A stretch of DNA of 40,192 bases from JBCBKP01 sp038521625 (GTDB taxonomy: Bacteria > Planctomycetota > Phycisphaerae > Phycisphaerales > UBA1924): contig JBCBKP010000029.1 in NCBI GenBank assembly GCA_038521625.1, positions 1 through 40,192 of the forward strand, written 5' to 3'. The position numbers and the translations under genes are program-made. The notes below the pieces were generated by a model, which ran no database searches, was not told where the DNA came from, and saw nothing but the letters and a program-made list of their open reading frames with translations. Each line of letters opens with the position of its first letter. Positions within the stretch are counted from its first letter, which is position 1. This document shows positions 1-8,553 of the stretch, one piece after another.

Positions 1-2
1 GC

Positions 3-662
3 CTTCGGCTCGCGGCGGCGTCCGTCGCGGCTTGTACGCCCGCCGCGGCGTCACAGGTCACCGTGACCGTGACCGGCCTGATCGATCGGGAGCTCTCGAA
101 CCAGTCCTTCCTCGAGGCGACCGGAGCGGTCGGCAACGAGTGGGAGCTCACGGTGCACTGCTCGGACGCCAGCTTCGACGGCTTCGGCGTGGTCGATCTT
201 GAAGAAGGGCTGCTTCCCAACACCGGCGCAGAGATCAGCGGTAACTTCGGGGGCGTTCCGATCGAGGGCGCGATCACCGTCTTCGCGCCGGGGGCATTAT
301 CTTTGCAAAGTAGCGGATTCGGCCCCCGATCGTCAGACTTCAGCTTGAGCTCCGCCGTACCGGTCGACGTCGTCGATTTCGGCCTCCGAATCGCGATCGG
401 CGACACGCCCGGCCTGAACTGGGACGGCCTGACCTTTCTCCCGCTCGGGACCTTCGACCCGATCGCGACGACCGGAAGGACGTACATCGACATCGATTCA
501 GAATCGATGTTCAGTGTGTTCCAGATCGGCGCGTTCGCGGTCGGCACACTGACATCCGTCGAGATCATTGTACCCGGGCCGGGCGCGGTGACGCTCGTGT
601 CGATCGGCCTCGCGGCAATGTGCGGGCGCCGCCGGCGCGAGTATAGGGGAGAATTGGCGTGA
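3..662 (+). CDS. Secreted PEP-CTERM-like protein, copy 1 (5' end outside window)
   Basis: The frame is open from the window edge, and the first visible residues (LRLAAASVAACTPAAAS) look like the end of a signal peptide, so the true start lies left of the window. About 200 residues of acidic, beta-rich, Gly/Asp-rich sequence follow. The C-terminus has a Pro-Gly-Pro-Gly segment, a hydrophobic stretch (AVTLVSIGLAAM) and an Arg cluster (GRRRRE). This is the layout of a PEP-CTERM-type sorting tail as found in planctomycetes, which would send the protein out through an exosortase pathway. It is followed by a paralogue with a 4-base GTGA overlap, so the two are probably co-translated. Residues of the central-C-terminal block are almost identical in the two copies. 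The mature domain matches no enzyme family I recognise; a surface or extracellular structural role is inferred. Confidence 0.72.
   Translation, partial: LRLAAASVAACTPAAASQVTVTVTGLIDRELSNQSFLEATGAVGNEWELTVHCSDASFDGFGVVDLEEGLLPNTGAEISGNFGGVPIEGAITVFAPGALSLQSSGFGPRSSDFSLSSAVPVDVVDFGLRIAIGDTPGLNWDGLTFLPLGTFDPIATTGRTYIDIDSESMFSVFQIGAFAVGTLTSVEIIVPGPGAVTLVSIGLAAMCGRRRREYRGELA
378..563 (+). repeat. 186-bp near-identical repeat, unit 1
   Basis: This block matches 1079-1264 with only one base different (A at 503, T at 1204; Glu versus Asp). The flanking parts of the same two genes differ at many positions, so the identity is far above the level of the rest of the duplication. Confidence 0.95.
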
Positions 663-1351
663 ACCCACGAACGTTGATGCTGCGTGTCGCGCCCGCCGCC
701 GCTGCCTGTTGCCTCGGCGGCGCCGCGGGTCAGGCACGATCGCAGGTCACCGTGACCGTGACCGGCCTGATCGATCGAGACCTCTCGAGCCAGTCCTTTC
801 TCGAAGCGACCGGGGCCGTCGGCGACGAGTGGGAGCTGACGGTGCATAGCTCGGAGGCCAGCTTCGACGGCTTCTTCGACGGATTCGGTTTCGTCGAGCT
901 CGAGGAGGGGATCCTCGTGGGCACGGGCTCCGAGATAAGCGGACACTTCGGCGGCGTGCCCATCGAGGGCGTCGTCACGGTCTTTGCCCCCCGGGGACTC
1001 ACGATCCAACGAATGGGTGCGATGGCCTACTCGTCCCGGTTCGACATTCTCTCGGCTGAGTTGATGGCCGTCGTGGACTTCGGCCTCCGAATCGCGATCG
1101 GCGACACGCCCGGCCTGAACTGGGACGGCCTGACCTTTCTCCCGCTCGGGACCTTCGACCCGATCGCGACGACCGGAAGGACGTACATCGACATCGATTC
1201 AGATTCGATGTTCAGTGTGTTCCAGATCGGCGCGTTCGCGGTCGGCACACTGACATCCGTCGAGGTCGTTGTTCTCGGGCCGGGCGTGGTGACGATTGTC
1301 ACCGCCGGCCTTGTCGGCGCAACCGCCAGGCGGCGAGCAGCTCACAGGTGA
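659..1351 (+). CDS. Secreted PEP-CTERM-like protein, copy 2
   Basis: This 230-aa protein is a tandem paralogue of the preceding gene. The GTG start overlaps the upstream TGA stop and is preceded by a Shine-Dalgarno-like AGGGGAG about 9 nt upstream. Residues 1-29 form a signal peptide (Arg-containing n-region, Ala-rich core, end near GQARSQ). The mature N-terminal half is clearly homologous to copy 1 but diverged. It carries a short in-frame duplication (FDGFFDGF against FDGF in copy 1). A 62-residue block from about residue 141 is identical to copy 1 except for one Glu/Asp change. The C-terminal tail (GPGVVTIV...ARRRAAHR) is again hydrophobic then Arg-rich, but the first Pro of copy 1's tail is Leu here, so the sorting signal may be weaker. 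Function of the mature domain is unknown. Confidence 0.78.
   Translation: MNPRTLMLRVAPAAAACCLGGAAGQARSQVTVTVTGLIDRDLSSQSFLEATGAVGDEWELTVHSSEASFDGFFDGFGFVELEEGILVGTGSEISGHFGGVPIEGVVTVFAPRGLTIQRMGAMAYSSRFDILSAELMAVVDFGLRIAIGDTPGLNWDGLTFLPLGTFDPIATTGRTYIDIDSDSMFSVFQIGAFAVGTLTSVEVVVLGPGVVTIVTAGLVGATARRRAAHR
1079..1264 (+). repeat. 186-bp near-identical repeat, unit 2
   Basis: Partner of 378-563, offset by 701 bp. It encodes 62 residues starting FGLRIAIGDTPG and ending TLTSVE. Recent gene conversion or strong local constraint is the likely cause. Confidence 0.95.
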
Positions 1352-1381
1352 GCACGAACGCGCGAAAGCTAGCGAGCCCGC

Positions 1382-2638
1382 CTAAGCGTTCGCCCGCTCT
1401 CGCATCAGCGCGACGAACCGGTCGAACAGCTCGACCGCGTCGTGCGGGCCCGGGCTTGCCTCGGGGTGATACTGCACGCAGAACACCGGACGGTCGATCA
1501 GGCGGAAACCCGCCACCGTCCCGTCGTTCAGGTGCTCGTGCGTCACCTCACCCCCCACCGCGATCAGGCTCTCGCGGTCGACCGCGAAGCCGTGGTTCTG
1601 GCTGGTGATCTCGACCCGCCCGATCTCGCCCGCCGCGCGCTTCACCGGCTGGTTCGCGCCGCGGTGCCCGAAGGGCAGCTTGTACGTCTTCGCCCCCACC
1701 GCCAGGCCGAGCAGCTGGTGCCCGAGGCAGATGCCGAACGTCGGCGGCACCCGCTCGGTGTCGCGTTCGGCGATCAGCGCCCGCAGCGCCGCGATGGTCG
1801 AGTCCACCGCAGACGGGTCGCCCGGCCCGTTGCTGATGAACAGCCCGTCCGCCTCGCCCCGGTCGAAGATCACGACCAGCTCGTCGGCCGGCGTGTCCGC
1901 GGGGACGAGCCGGACCTGGCAGCCCCGGTCGGTCAAGTGCCGCAGGATGTTCCGCTTGGCGCCGCAATCGAGCGCCACAACCCGCAGCGGCTTCGAACCG
2001 CCGGACTTCGCCTCGATCACGATCTCGGTCTTCACCCGCGGCCGCCACGCCCCGAGCGTCTCGTCCCAGTCGCCCGCTTCTTTGCCGCCGATGTCCGCGA
2101 CGAGGTTCTTGCCGGCCATCGGCTCGGCCTCGCGGGCCAGCGCGACCAGCTCGGCGTCGCTCAGGTCGGCCCGGTCGGTCAGCACGCCCTGCACCACGCC
2201 GTGCTCACGCAGGCGCCGCGTCAGTGCCCGGGTATCGACCCCCGCGAGCCCGAGCACGCCCTGCTCGGCCAGGTACGCGCTCAGCTCGTTGGTCGCCCGG
2301 TAGTTCGAGTGCCGGCGGGTCAGCTCGTGCACCACGAAGCCCGAGACCTGCACCCGCGCGCTCTCGATGTCGGCGGGGTTCACGCCGGTGTTGCCGATCA
2401 GCGGCGTCGTCTGCACCAGGATCTGCCCGGCGTAGGACGGGTCGGTCAGCGACTCTTGATAGCCGGTCATCGCCGTGTTGAAGACGACCTCCGCGGCGTG
2501 GACGTCGCCCCGCCCGGTGGCGCCGAAGGCGTCGCCCTCGAAGACCGAGCCGTCGGCGAGCGCCAGACGACCGCGGACGCGGCCCGGCTCGTCGCGGGAT
2601 ACGTTGTGGGGATGGACGCCGTTGGATGCCTCGCGCAC
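1382..2638 (-). CDS. carA: Carbamoyl-phosphate synthase small (glutaminase) subunit
   Basis: The 418-aa product is the subunit that hydrolyses glutamine and passes ammonia to CarB to make carbamoyl phosphate for pyrimidine and arginine synthesis in the cytoplasm. The N-terminal CPSase small-chain domain (about residues 20-150) contains the typical FNTAMTGYQE and IGNTGVN segments. The C-terminal class I glutamine amidotransferase domain has the nucleophile Cys304 in FGICLGHQLLGLA and the His391/Glu393 pair in QYHPEASPGP. Length is slightly above the usual 380 aa because of about 20 extra N-terminal residues. The GTG start is the only canonical start near the domain and has a TACCAT hexamer ending 5 nt upstream on the same strand, suggesting a leaderless transcript. 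No carB is in the window. It is divergent from priA with almost no space between the starts. Confidence 0.96.
   Translation of the reverse strand: MREASNGVHPHNVSRDEPGRVRGRLALADGSVFEGDAFGATGRGDVHAAEVVFNTAMTGYQESLTDPSYAGQILVQTTPLIGNTGVNPADIESARVQVSGFVVHELTRRHSNYRATNELSAYLAEQGVLGLAGVDTRALTRRLREHGVVQGVLTDRADLSDAELVALAREAEPMAGKNLVADIGGKEAGDWDETLGAWRPRVKTEIVIEAKSGGSKPLRVVALDCGAKRNILRHLTDRGCQVRLVPADTPADELVVIFDRGEADGLFISNGPGDPSAVDSTIAALRALIAERDTERVPPTFGICLGHQLLGLAVGAKTYKLPFGHRGANQPVKRAAGEIGRVEITSQNHGFAVDRESLIAVGGEVTHEHLNDGTVAGFRLIDRPVFCVQYHPEASPGPHDAVELFDRFVALMRERANA
2600..2605 (+). promoter_or_regulatory. Possible -10 element (TACGTT) for priA
   Basis: TACGTT on the plus strand would start transcription near 2612, giving priA a leader of about 30-45 nt. 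It lies within the antisense 5' end of carA. No convincing -35 was seen, so this is tentative. Confidence 0.3.
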
Positions 2639-2643
2639 GAGGG

Positions 2644-2649
2644 ATGGTA
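2644..2649 (-). promoter_or_regulatory. Putative -10 element (TACCAT) for carA
   Basis: On the minus strand TACCAT is followed by 5 nt (CCCTC) and then the carA GTG start. Spacing places the transcription start at or next to the start codon. It lies inside the first codons of priA. Confidence 0.45.
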
Positions 2650-5016
2650 GACGCGATGGAGGCCGGATCCGGGCGAGGGCTGTTCGGACAGGCGACCGGG
2701 CCGCCGCCCGAGACCGCCGCCGATCTCTCGCGCCTCGCGCGGGTCGCGGTCGAGCGATCGATCGACCACGGCTGGGCCGGCGCCGGCGACGCCGAGGGCC
2801 TGACGTACGCCGTGCCTGCGGATTTGGAGCTGTCCGTCGGCGACCGGGTCGAGGTGCCGCTCGGGCGCGGGGCGACCGGGGCGGCCGGCGTCGTGCTCGA
2901 ACTCGGCGGGCCGGAGCTGGTCGGCGGCCTCGACCCTCGCCGGATCCGGTCGATCGAGAAGGCGGTCCCGGGCGCCCTGCCCGACGAGCTCGTCGAGCTC
3001 GCCCGATGGATGGCCCGGTACTACGTCTGCCCGATCGGGCTCGCGCTGGCCACGCTGGTGCCCGCCGCGGTGAAGAAGGCGGTCGGCCGGAGGGCGGTCG
3101 AGCAGGTGCGTCCGACCGGGGCCGAGGTCGACCCGGCCGGTCTCACGCCGAGCGCCCGCGCGGCTCTGGAAGTCATCGGCGAGATTGCCGAGCCGGACTG
3201 GCCGATGGACCGTCGGGTGTTGGCACGCCGGGTCGGCGCCGTCAACGCCGCGCCGATCAACCGGCTCGTCGAGGCCGGGGCGCTCGAGTCGGTGATCACC
3301 GAGCGTGTGCGCACGAACGAGGACTTGTTCCCCGTGGAACACGACACGACGCCGCGGCCGGAGCCGACGGCGGCGCAGTCGCGCGCGATCGACGGGATCG
3401 TGCGCACGTTCGGGGGCTTCGCCACGCACCTGCTGCTCGGCGTGACCGGCTCGGGGAAGACCGAGGTCTATCTCCGCACGATCGAGCGGGTGCTCGAGGC
3501 TGGCCGGACCGCGCTGGTGCTGGTCCCGGAGATCGCGCTGACGCCGCAGACCTCCCGCCGGTTCCTCGGTCGCTTCGCCGGGGCGGGCGTCGCGGTGCTG
3601 CATTCGGGCCTGCCCGCCTCGGCACGCCACCGGGAGTGGAAGCGGGCCGCGACGGGCGAGGCCCGCGTCGTCGTTGGGGCCCGATCGGCTGTGTTCGCGC
3701 CGCTGCCGGGGCTTGGTTTGATCGTGGTCGATGAGGAGCACGACGGCTCGTACAAGCAGGACCAGCTCCCGCGGTATCACGCGCGCGACGTCGCGATCAA
3801 GCGGGCGCAGCTCCGCGGCTGCCCGGTCGTCCTGGGCTCGGCGACGCCGTCGCTCGAGAGCTACGCCAACGCGGCAAGACGCCGCGCCACCGTCTGGCGT
3901 CTCGGCGAGCGCGTCGGCGGTGCCCGCCTGCCGGAGGTCAAGATCGTCGATCTCGCCAAGCAGCCGCGCCCGGACGACGCGCGGGGCGGCGAGACCGTCG
4001 CGATCGGCGCCCGCCTTGGCGAGTGCCTGAGGGAGACGCTCGCGTCGGGCGACCAGGCGATGCTGCTGCTCAACCGGCGCGGGTTTGCCTCGTGCGTCGC
4101 GTGCCTGCGGCCGTCCTGCGGCTGGACGCTGGGCTGCGAATCCTGCGATGCGCGGATGGTCGTGCACCGCGCCGGGCTCCGCGCGGGGCAGCGGGCGCCC
4201 TCCGGCGTGCTCCGCTGCCACCACTGCCTTTCCGAGCACCTCGTTCCGACCGTGTGCGCGCTCTGCGGCGGGCCCATCGGGACACTGGGCGTGGGCACAC
4301 AGCGCGTGGAGACGGAGCTGCGCGATCGCTTCGGCCTCGAGCTCGGGCGCGATTTCGAGCGCGTCGATTCGGACACGATGCACCGGGCGGCCGACTACTT
4401 CGACGTCCTGGGCCGGTTCGACCGTGGCGAGCTCAAGCTCCTTCTCGGCACCCAGATGATCGCCAAGGGCCTGGACGTTCGCGGCGTGCGCCTGGTCGGC
4501 GTGCTCTCTGCGGATACCGCCCTGTTCATGCCGGACTTCCGGGCGAGCGAGCGGACGTTCCAGCTGGTCGCGCAGGTCGCGGGGCGAGCGGGGCGAGGCG
4601 AGAAGCCCGGGCGGGTCATCGTGCAGACGTTCAACCCGGAGGACCCGGCGATCGTGCTTGCCTCACGCCACGACTACGAGGGGTTCGCGCGCGAGGAGCT
4701 GCGGATCCGGGCGGAGTCGGGCCTGCCGCCGGCGCGGCGGATGGTGCGGATCGTCTGCCGCGACGAGCGGCGCGAGCGGGCCGAGGAGCGCGCGTCGGCG
4801 ATCGCCACGGCGCTCGTCTCGACCGGGCACGTCGAGGTCAGCGGGCCGATGGCCTGCCCGATCGAGCGGATCGGCGGGCGGTTCCGGGTCGCGGTGGACG
4901 CCTACGCCGACGGCGCGCCGGCGATCCAGCGGGCGATGGCGGGGCTGCGCGGGGCCGGGCTGCTGAAGGCGGACGCGATGACCGCGGTGGATCCGGATCC
5001 GATCGCCCTGCTGTAG
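2644..5016 (+). CDS. priA: Primosomal replication-restart helicase PriA
   Basis: PriA is a 3'-to-5' SF2 DNA helicase that recognises stalled forks and starts reloading of the replicative helicase. Counting from an in-frame ATG at 2626 for residue numbers: the N-terminal 3'-end-binding domain is near 36-150; Walker A GVTGSGKTE is at 272-280; the DEEH box is at 369-372; GSATPSLES is at 404-412. The two Zn clusters span 490-548 with paired Cys motifs (CVAC, SCGW, CESC, CHHC, CALC); the signature LGVGTQRVE follows. Length is about 790 aa against 730 in E. coli. The start is uncertain: ATG 2644 (used here) and ATG 2656 avoid overlapping the carA GTG, whereas 2626 does not. murD follows after 15 bp. 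Confidence 0.95.
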   Translation: MVDAMEAGSGRGLFGQATGPPPETAADLSRLARVAVERSIDHGWAGAGDAEGLTYAVPADLELSVGDRVEVPLGRGATGAAGVVLELGGPELVGGLDPRRIRSIEKAVPGALPDELVELARWMARYYVCPIGLALATLVPAAVKKAVGRRAVEQVRPTGAEVDPAGLTPSARAALEVIGEIAEPDWPMDRRVLARRVGAVNAAPINRLVEAGALESVITERVRTNEDLFPVEHDTTPRPEPTAAQSRAIDGIVRTFGGFATHLLLGVTGSGKTEVYLRTIERVLEAGRTALVLVPEIALTPQTSRRFLGRFAGAGVAVLHSGLPASARHREWKRAATGEARVVVGARSAVFAPLPGLGLIVVDEEHDGSYKQDQLPRYHARDVAIKRAQLRGCPVVLGSATPSLESYANAARRRATVWRLGERVGGARLPEVKIVDLAKQPRPDDARGGETVAIGARLGECLRETLASGDQAMLLLNRRGFASCVACLRPSCGWTLGCESCDARMVVHRAGLRAGQRAPSGVLRCHHCLSEHLVPTVCALCGGPIGTLGVGTQRVETELRDRFGLELGRDFERVDSDTMHRAADYFDVLGRFDRGELKLLLGTQMIAKGLDVRGVRLVGVLSADTALFMPDFRASERTFQLVAQVAGRAGRGEKPGRVIVQTFNPEDPAIVLASRHDYEGFAREELRIRAESGLPPARRMVRIVCRDERRERAEERASAIATALVSTGHVEVSGPMACPIERIGGRFRVAVDAYADGAPAIQRAMAGLRGAGLLKADAMTAVDPDPIALL

Positions 5017-5020
5017 CCGA

Positions 5021-5026
5021 TACAGT
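5021..5026 (+). promoter_or_regulatory. Putative -10 element (TACAGT) for murD
   Basis: TACAGT sits just after the priA stop and ends 5 nt before the murD GTG, the spacing expected for a leaderless transcript. Confidence 0.45.
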
Positions 5027-5031
5027 CCGGC

Positions 5032-6327
5032 GTGCGCGATCTCGGCGGGCAGCGTGTGGTGGTCATGGGTCTCGGCCGGTTCGGCGGCGGTCTCGGCGTG
5101 ACGCGCTGGCTGGCCGCGCGCGGCGCCGACGTGCTCGTGACCGACCTCGCCGGAGAGGACGACCTGCGCGACTCGGTGACGGCGCTGCGCCCGCTGATTG
5201 AGGCTGGTTCGGTGGAGCTGCGGCTCGGCGGGCACAACGTCAGCGACTTCACGACATGCGATCTTGTTGTCGCGAACCCGGCCGTACCGCGGCCCTGGGA
5301 GAACCGATTCCTTCGGGCTGCCGACGCCGCGGGGATCGAGGTCGTGACCGAGATCCAGCTCGCGCTCGAATCGCACGGTGCGCCGGCAGTCGCGGTGACC
5401 GGGACGGCGGGCAAGAGCTCGACGACGGCGATGGTCGCGGCGGGGCTGCGCGGCGCCGGCCTGGATCCGCTGGTCGGCGGGAATCTCGGCGGCTCGCTGC
5501 TGGAGATCGAGCCGGACGCCTCGCGGTCGCTCGTGGTCGAGCTGAGCAGCGCGATGCTGCATTGGCTGACGGACGCGCTCGCGCGGGCACGGGTCGGGGT
5601 GGTCACGACCTTTTCGGAGAACCATCTCGACTGGCACGGCGATCTCGAGCACTACCGCGCGAGCAAGCGAAAGCTGGTCGGCGCGCTCCGTGCGGGCGAC
5701 ACGGCGGTGCTCGGGGCGGATGTCGCGGGCTGGCCGTCGGCGGACGGCGTCCGGCGCGTCGTCGTCGGGGATGAGCTCGATCGGCTCGCGGTGCTCGGCG
5801 AGCACCAGCGGCGGAACGCGGCGCTCGCCCGCGCGGCGTGCGTGGCGATGCTCGGCGAGGATCGGGTGGGTGAGATCGAATCGGGGATCCGCGGGTTCCG
5901 AGGCTTGCCGCACCGGCTCTGCGAGCTCGAGCCGATCGGCGGCGTCCGTTTGTTCGATGACAGCAAGTGCACGACGCCCGCGGGGACGGCCCGGGCGGTC
6001 GAGGCGCTGCGGGATGCGGGGCTCTCCGGCATCCATCTGATCGTCGGCGGGTACGACAAGGGCGTGGACCTGTCTTCGATCGGGCGGCTCGGCGTGCCGC
6101 TGTACACGATCGGCGCGACCGGCCCTGAGATCGCGGCTGTCGCGACCGAGGTCCTGGAATGCGGCACGCTGGAGGTCGCCGCGTCGGAGATCGCGTCGCG
6201 TGCGCGCGCGGGCGACGCGGTGCTGCTGAGCCCGGGCTGCGCGAGCTGGGATCAATTCGAGAACTTCGAGGCGCGCGGGCGAGCGTTCGCCGAGGCGATG
6301 CGGGCCGCGCTGGGCGGGAGGTCGTGA
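5032..6327 (+). CDS. murD: UDP-N-acetylmuramoyl-L-alanine--D-glutamate ligase
   Basis: MurD adds D-glutamate to UDP-MurNAc-L-Ala during cytoplasmic peptidoglycan precursor synthesis. The 431-aa protein has the three Mur-ligase domains. The N-terminal Rossmann domain begins VVVMGLGRFGGG (9-20). The central ATP-binding P-loop is GTAGKSSTT (124-132) where the family usually has GTNGK(S/T)T. A NLGG motif is at 151-154, and SENHLDWHG (195-203) replaces the usual PNHLDRHG. The C-terminal domain has FDDSKCTTPAGT (308-319), GGYDKGVDL (339-347) and the SPGCASWDQFENFEARG signature. These variations keep the catalytic Lys and His, so an active enzyme is likely though divergent. The GTG start gives the family's normal length. 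The next gene overlaps its stop, so the pair is translationally coupled. Confidence 0.88.
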   Translation: MRDLGGQRVVVMGLGRFGGGLGVTRWLAARGADVLVTDLAGEDDLRDSVTALRPLIEAGSVELRLGGHNVSDFTTCDLVVANPAVPRPWENRFLRAADAAGIEVVTEIQLALESHGAPAVAVTGTAGKSSTTAMVAAGLRGAGLDPLVGGNLGGSLLEIEPDASRSLVVELSSAMLHWLTDALARARVGVVTTFSENHLDWHGDLEHYRASKRKLVGALRAGDTAVLGADVAGWPSADGVRRVVVGDELDRLAVLGEHQRRNAALARAACVAMLGEDRVGEIESGIRGFRGLPHRLCELEPIGGVRLFDDSKCTTPAGTARAVEALRDAGLSGIHLIVGGYDKGVDLSSIGRLGVPLYTIGATGPEIAAVATEVLECGTLEVAASEIASRARAGDAVLLSPGCASWDQFENFEARGRAFAEAMRAALGGRS

Positions 6328-6986
6328 TGCTGCTGATGGCGATGGGCGCGGCGTTGTCGCAGCCTGTGGAGATCCAGCCGGGCGTCCGGATCGATCGCGA
6401 GGCCCGGACGGTGGAGTTTGACGGCGTCGTCGCGATCGATTGCCACGATCCCGAGACGCCGATCGTGTATCTGGAGCTGGTGGTGTGCACGCCGGACACG
6501 CGCGAGCACGAGAGCCTCGTCGTGACCACGGTCCAGCCGAGCGCGATCCACGCGGGGCTGCTGGCGGTCGGCGCCGAGCAGGGTTCGCCCGGGCGCGTGG
6601 AGTGGGACGGGGCCACGCCGAGGCGGATCCCGGCGAGCGGCGAGCCGCTGAGGGTCGAGCTGGTGACCGAGGCGGGCGCGCGGGTCGAGGCGGCGGAGCG
6701 GTGGATGGTGCGCGAGGACGGCGAACTGGGCGACACGTGGCGGTGGGTCTTCGCGGGCTCGCGGTGGGTCGAGTGGCGTGGGCAGGCGTTCTACGACGCG
6801 GACGGCGCGGGCACGGTGATCGGGCTGGCGACGTTCGGGTCGGAGGTCGTCTCACCGGTGCGTGTGATCAGCCCGGAGAGCTCGGTCGATGCGCCGGTGT
6901 GGATCGCCAACGCCAAGCTAGTTCCGGATCGGGGCGAGCCGGTGACCGTGCGGCTGACTGTGCTCGGCGCGGATGAGGACGACTAG
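6327..6986 (+). CDS. YdjY-domain-like protein
   Basis: The 219-aa product starts at an ATG overlapping the murD TGA (a GTG one codon upstream would make a 4-base overlap instead), so it is translated with murD. The N-terminus (LLMAMGAALSQ) looks like a short signal or anchor segment. Residues about 12-85 (PGVRIDREARTVEFDG, then LVVCTPDTREHESLV, then PSAIHAGLLAVGAEQGSPG) resemble the YdjY domain common in planctomycetes, where a cleaved or exported protein of unknown biochemical role is typical. The rest is beta-rich and contains FAGSRWVEW. The gene converges on the HtrA-like gene and both TAG stops are read from the same CTAG. Family assignment is from remembered motif pattern; no function can be stated. 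Confidence 0.62.
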   Translation: MLLMAMGAALSQPVEIQPGVRIDREARTVEFDGVVAIDCHDPETPIVYLELVVCTPDTREHESLVVTTVQPSAIHAGLLAVGAEQGSPGRVEWDGATPRRIPASGEPLRVELVTEAGARVEAAERWMVREDGELGDTWRWVFAGSRWVEWRGQAFYDADGAGTVIGLATFGSEVVSPVRVISPESSVDAPVWIANAKLVPDRGEPVTVRLTVLGADEDD

Positions 6987-8404
6987 GGCAGCCGGATCGT
7001 CAGCGTCCTGATCTCGCCGATCGGGGCGCCGTCGGGCAGGACGGTGATCTGCACCGGCTCGCCGTTGAGCAGCCCCTCGTCCTGGAAGGCGATGAAGGCG
7101 TCGCGCACCGACTCGACGCGCCGGTTGCCCACGCTGAGGATCCGCTGGTTGATCTCGATGCCGTACTGCGCCGCGAGCGAGCCCGGGACGACGACCTGGA
7201 CGACCGGCTCCGGGCGGGCCGGGCTGATGACCGGGAGCCGGAAGCCGAGGACCTGCTCGATGCGCTGGCGGCTGCGCGAGGCGAGGACCTCGGGGGGCAT
7301 CTCGCCGAGCTCGACCTCGAAGGCCATCCGCTCGCCGGCGCGCGCCACCTCGACGCTGATCGCCTCCTTCGGCTTCCGGCCGCCGACGATCGAGCGGATG
7401 ATGCCGAGGCTGGTGATCTGCTGGCCGTTGATCGCGAGGATGTGATCGCCGTCCTCGAGACCCGCCGTGTCGGAGGGCCCGCCGGCCACGACGTTGATCA
7501 GGACGCCGCGCCGGAACTCGCCGGCGACTTCGACCGGGCGAGGCGACGGGAATCGGCCGACGAACTCGACACCGAGGAAGCCGCGTTGGACGATGCCGTC
7601 GTTGATCAGCTGATCGACGACGGTCTCGATGGTGAGCAGCGGGATGGCGACGGAGATGCCCGCCGAGTCACCCTCGGTGGTGCCGTTGTTGTCGCGCGCG
7701 GTCGCGATGGCGACGTTCATGCCGACGAGCTCGCCGCGGGCGTCGACGAGCGGGCCGCCCGAGTTGCCCGGGTTGACCGCGGCGTCGGTCTGGATGAAGT
7801 TCGTGAAGCCCCCGAACTCGCTGGACTCGCTGGTCGCGGGGTCGCGCCCGAGCCCGGAGATGATGCCCTCGGACATCGAGAACTTGAAGCCGAACGGCGA
7901 GCCGAAGGCGAAAACCCGCTGTCCCTGGCTGACGGCGGGGTCGGGGCTCCGGACGACAGGGAAGAGGTGAGGTCCTTCGCCGACCTTGATCACCGCGATG
8001 TCGGTGAACGGGTCGATGGAGACGACGTCGCCGAGGTCGACGCGGCCGTCGGCGAACTGGACGCGGACCTGCTGGGCGCCTCGGACGACGTGGGCGTTCG
8101 TGATGATGTGCCCGCGGCTGTCGTAGACCCAGCCCGAGCCGGTGCTTGAGCCGAAGCGTCTGGCGCTGCGGGTCGCGGCGTCGAGGTGCACGACCGAGGG
8201 GCGGACCGCGTCGGCGACGGCCGCCACGGCGCGGTCGATGCGCGCGAGGATGTCGTCGCTCTCGATGGTCTGCTGCGCGAGGCGGATCGAGGTCCGGGTA
8301 TCGACCGCCCGCATGCGGTCGATCGCGATCGGGGCGCCGATGACCGCGGCCAGGCAGGCGAGCAGGACGAGCAGGGCCGGGCCGGCGCTGACGAATCGTC
8401 GCAT
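6983..8404 (-). CDS. HtrA/DegP-family serine protease with two PDZ domains
   Basis: The 473-aa protein is a periplasmic quality-control protease of the S1C family. Residues 8-27 form an uncleaved or cleavable signal segment. The trypsin-like domain carries the catalytic triad: His105 in ITNAHVV, Asp135 in DPFTDIAVIKV, and Ser215 in NPGNSGGPL. PDZ1 covers about 275-375 (RGFLGVEF, GPSDTAGLEDGDHIL) and PDZ2 about 390-473. The ATG at 8404 was chosen because AGAGGAA lies 7 nt upstream and the hydrophobic segment follows directly; the frame stays open further upstream, but that sequence is low-complexity and lacks homology. The stop overlaps that of the YdjY-like gene. It is likely monocistronic. 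Confidence 0.93.
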   Translation of the reverse strand: MRRFVSAGPALLVLLACLAAVIGAPIAIDRMRAVDTRTSIRLAQQTIESDDILARIDRAVAAVADAVRPSVVHLDAATRSARRFGSSTGSGWVYDSRGHIITNAHVVRGAQQVRVQFADGRVDLGDVVSIDPFTDIAVIKVGEGPHLFPVVRSPDPAVSQGQRVFAFGSPFGFKFSMSEGIISGLGRDPATSESSEFGGFTNFIQTDAAVNPGNSGGPLVDARGELVGMNVAIATARDNNGTTEGDSAGISVAIPLLTIETVVDQLINDGIVQRGFLGVEFVGRFPSPRPVEVAGEFRRGVLINVVAGGPSDTAGLEDGDHILAINGQQITSLGIIRSIVGGRKPKEAISVEVARAGERMAFEVELGEMPPEVLASRSRQRIEQVLGFRLPVISPARPEPVVQVVVPGSLAAQYGIEINQRILSVGNRRVESVRDAFIAFQDEGLLNGEPVQITVLPDGAPIGEIRTLTIRLP

Positions 8405-8553
8405 CGAGTGTTCCTCTCGCTTTCTGGCCGTCGGCGCTCTCGCCGCGGGCGTCTTGATCGTCCTGACCCCAACACTTCGAGTATGCGGGGCGGGCGGATG
8501 CCGGGCAAACGCCGGCGGCGGCGCATTGCCGTCACCGGTCATCGGTCGGAACG

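Noticed and set aside
2626..2643. ATG 2626 as priA start
   Set aside because: It would overlap the carA start region on the opposite strand and add residues outside the PriA fold.
2467..4383. Long open frame antisense to priA
   Set aside because: Low-complexity Arg/Ala/Asp-rich translation with no motif; priA motifs are unambiguous on the other strand.
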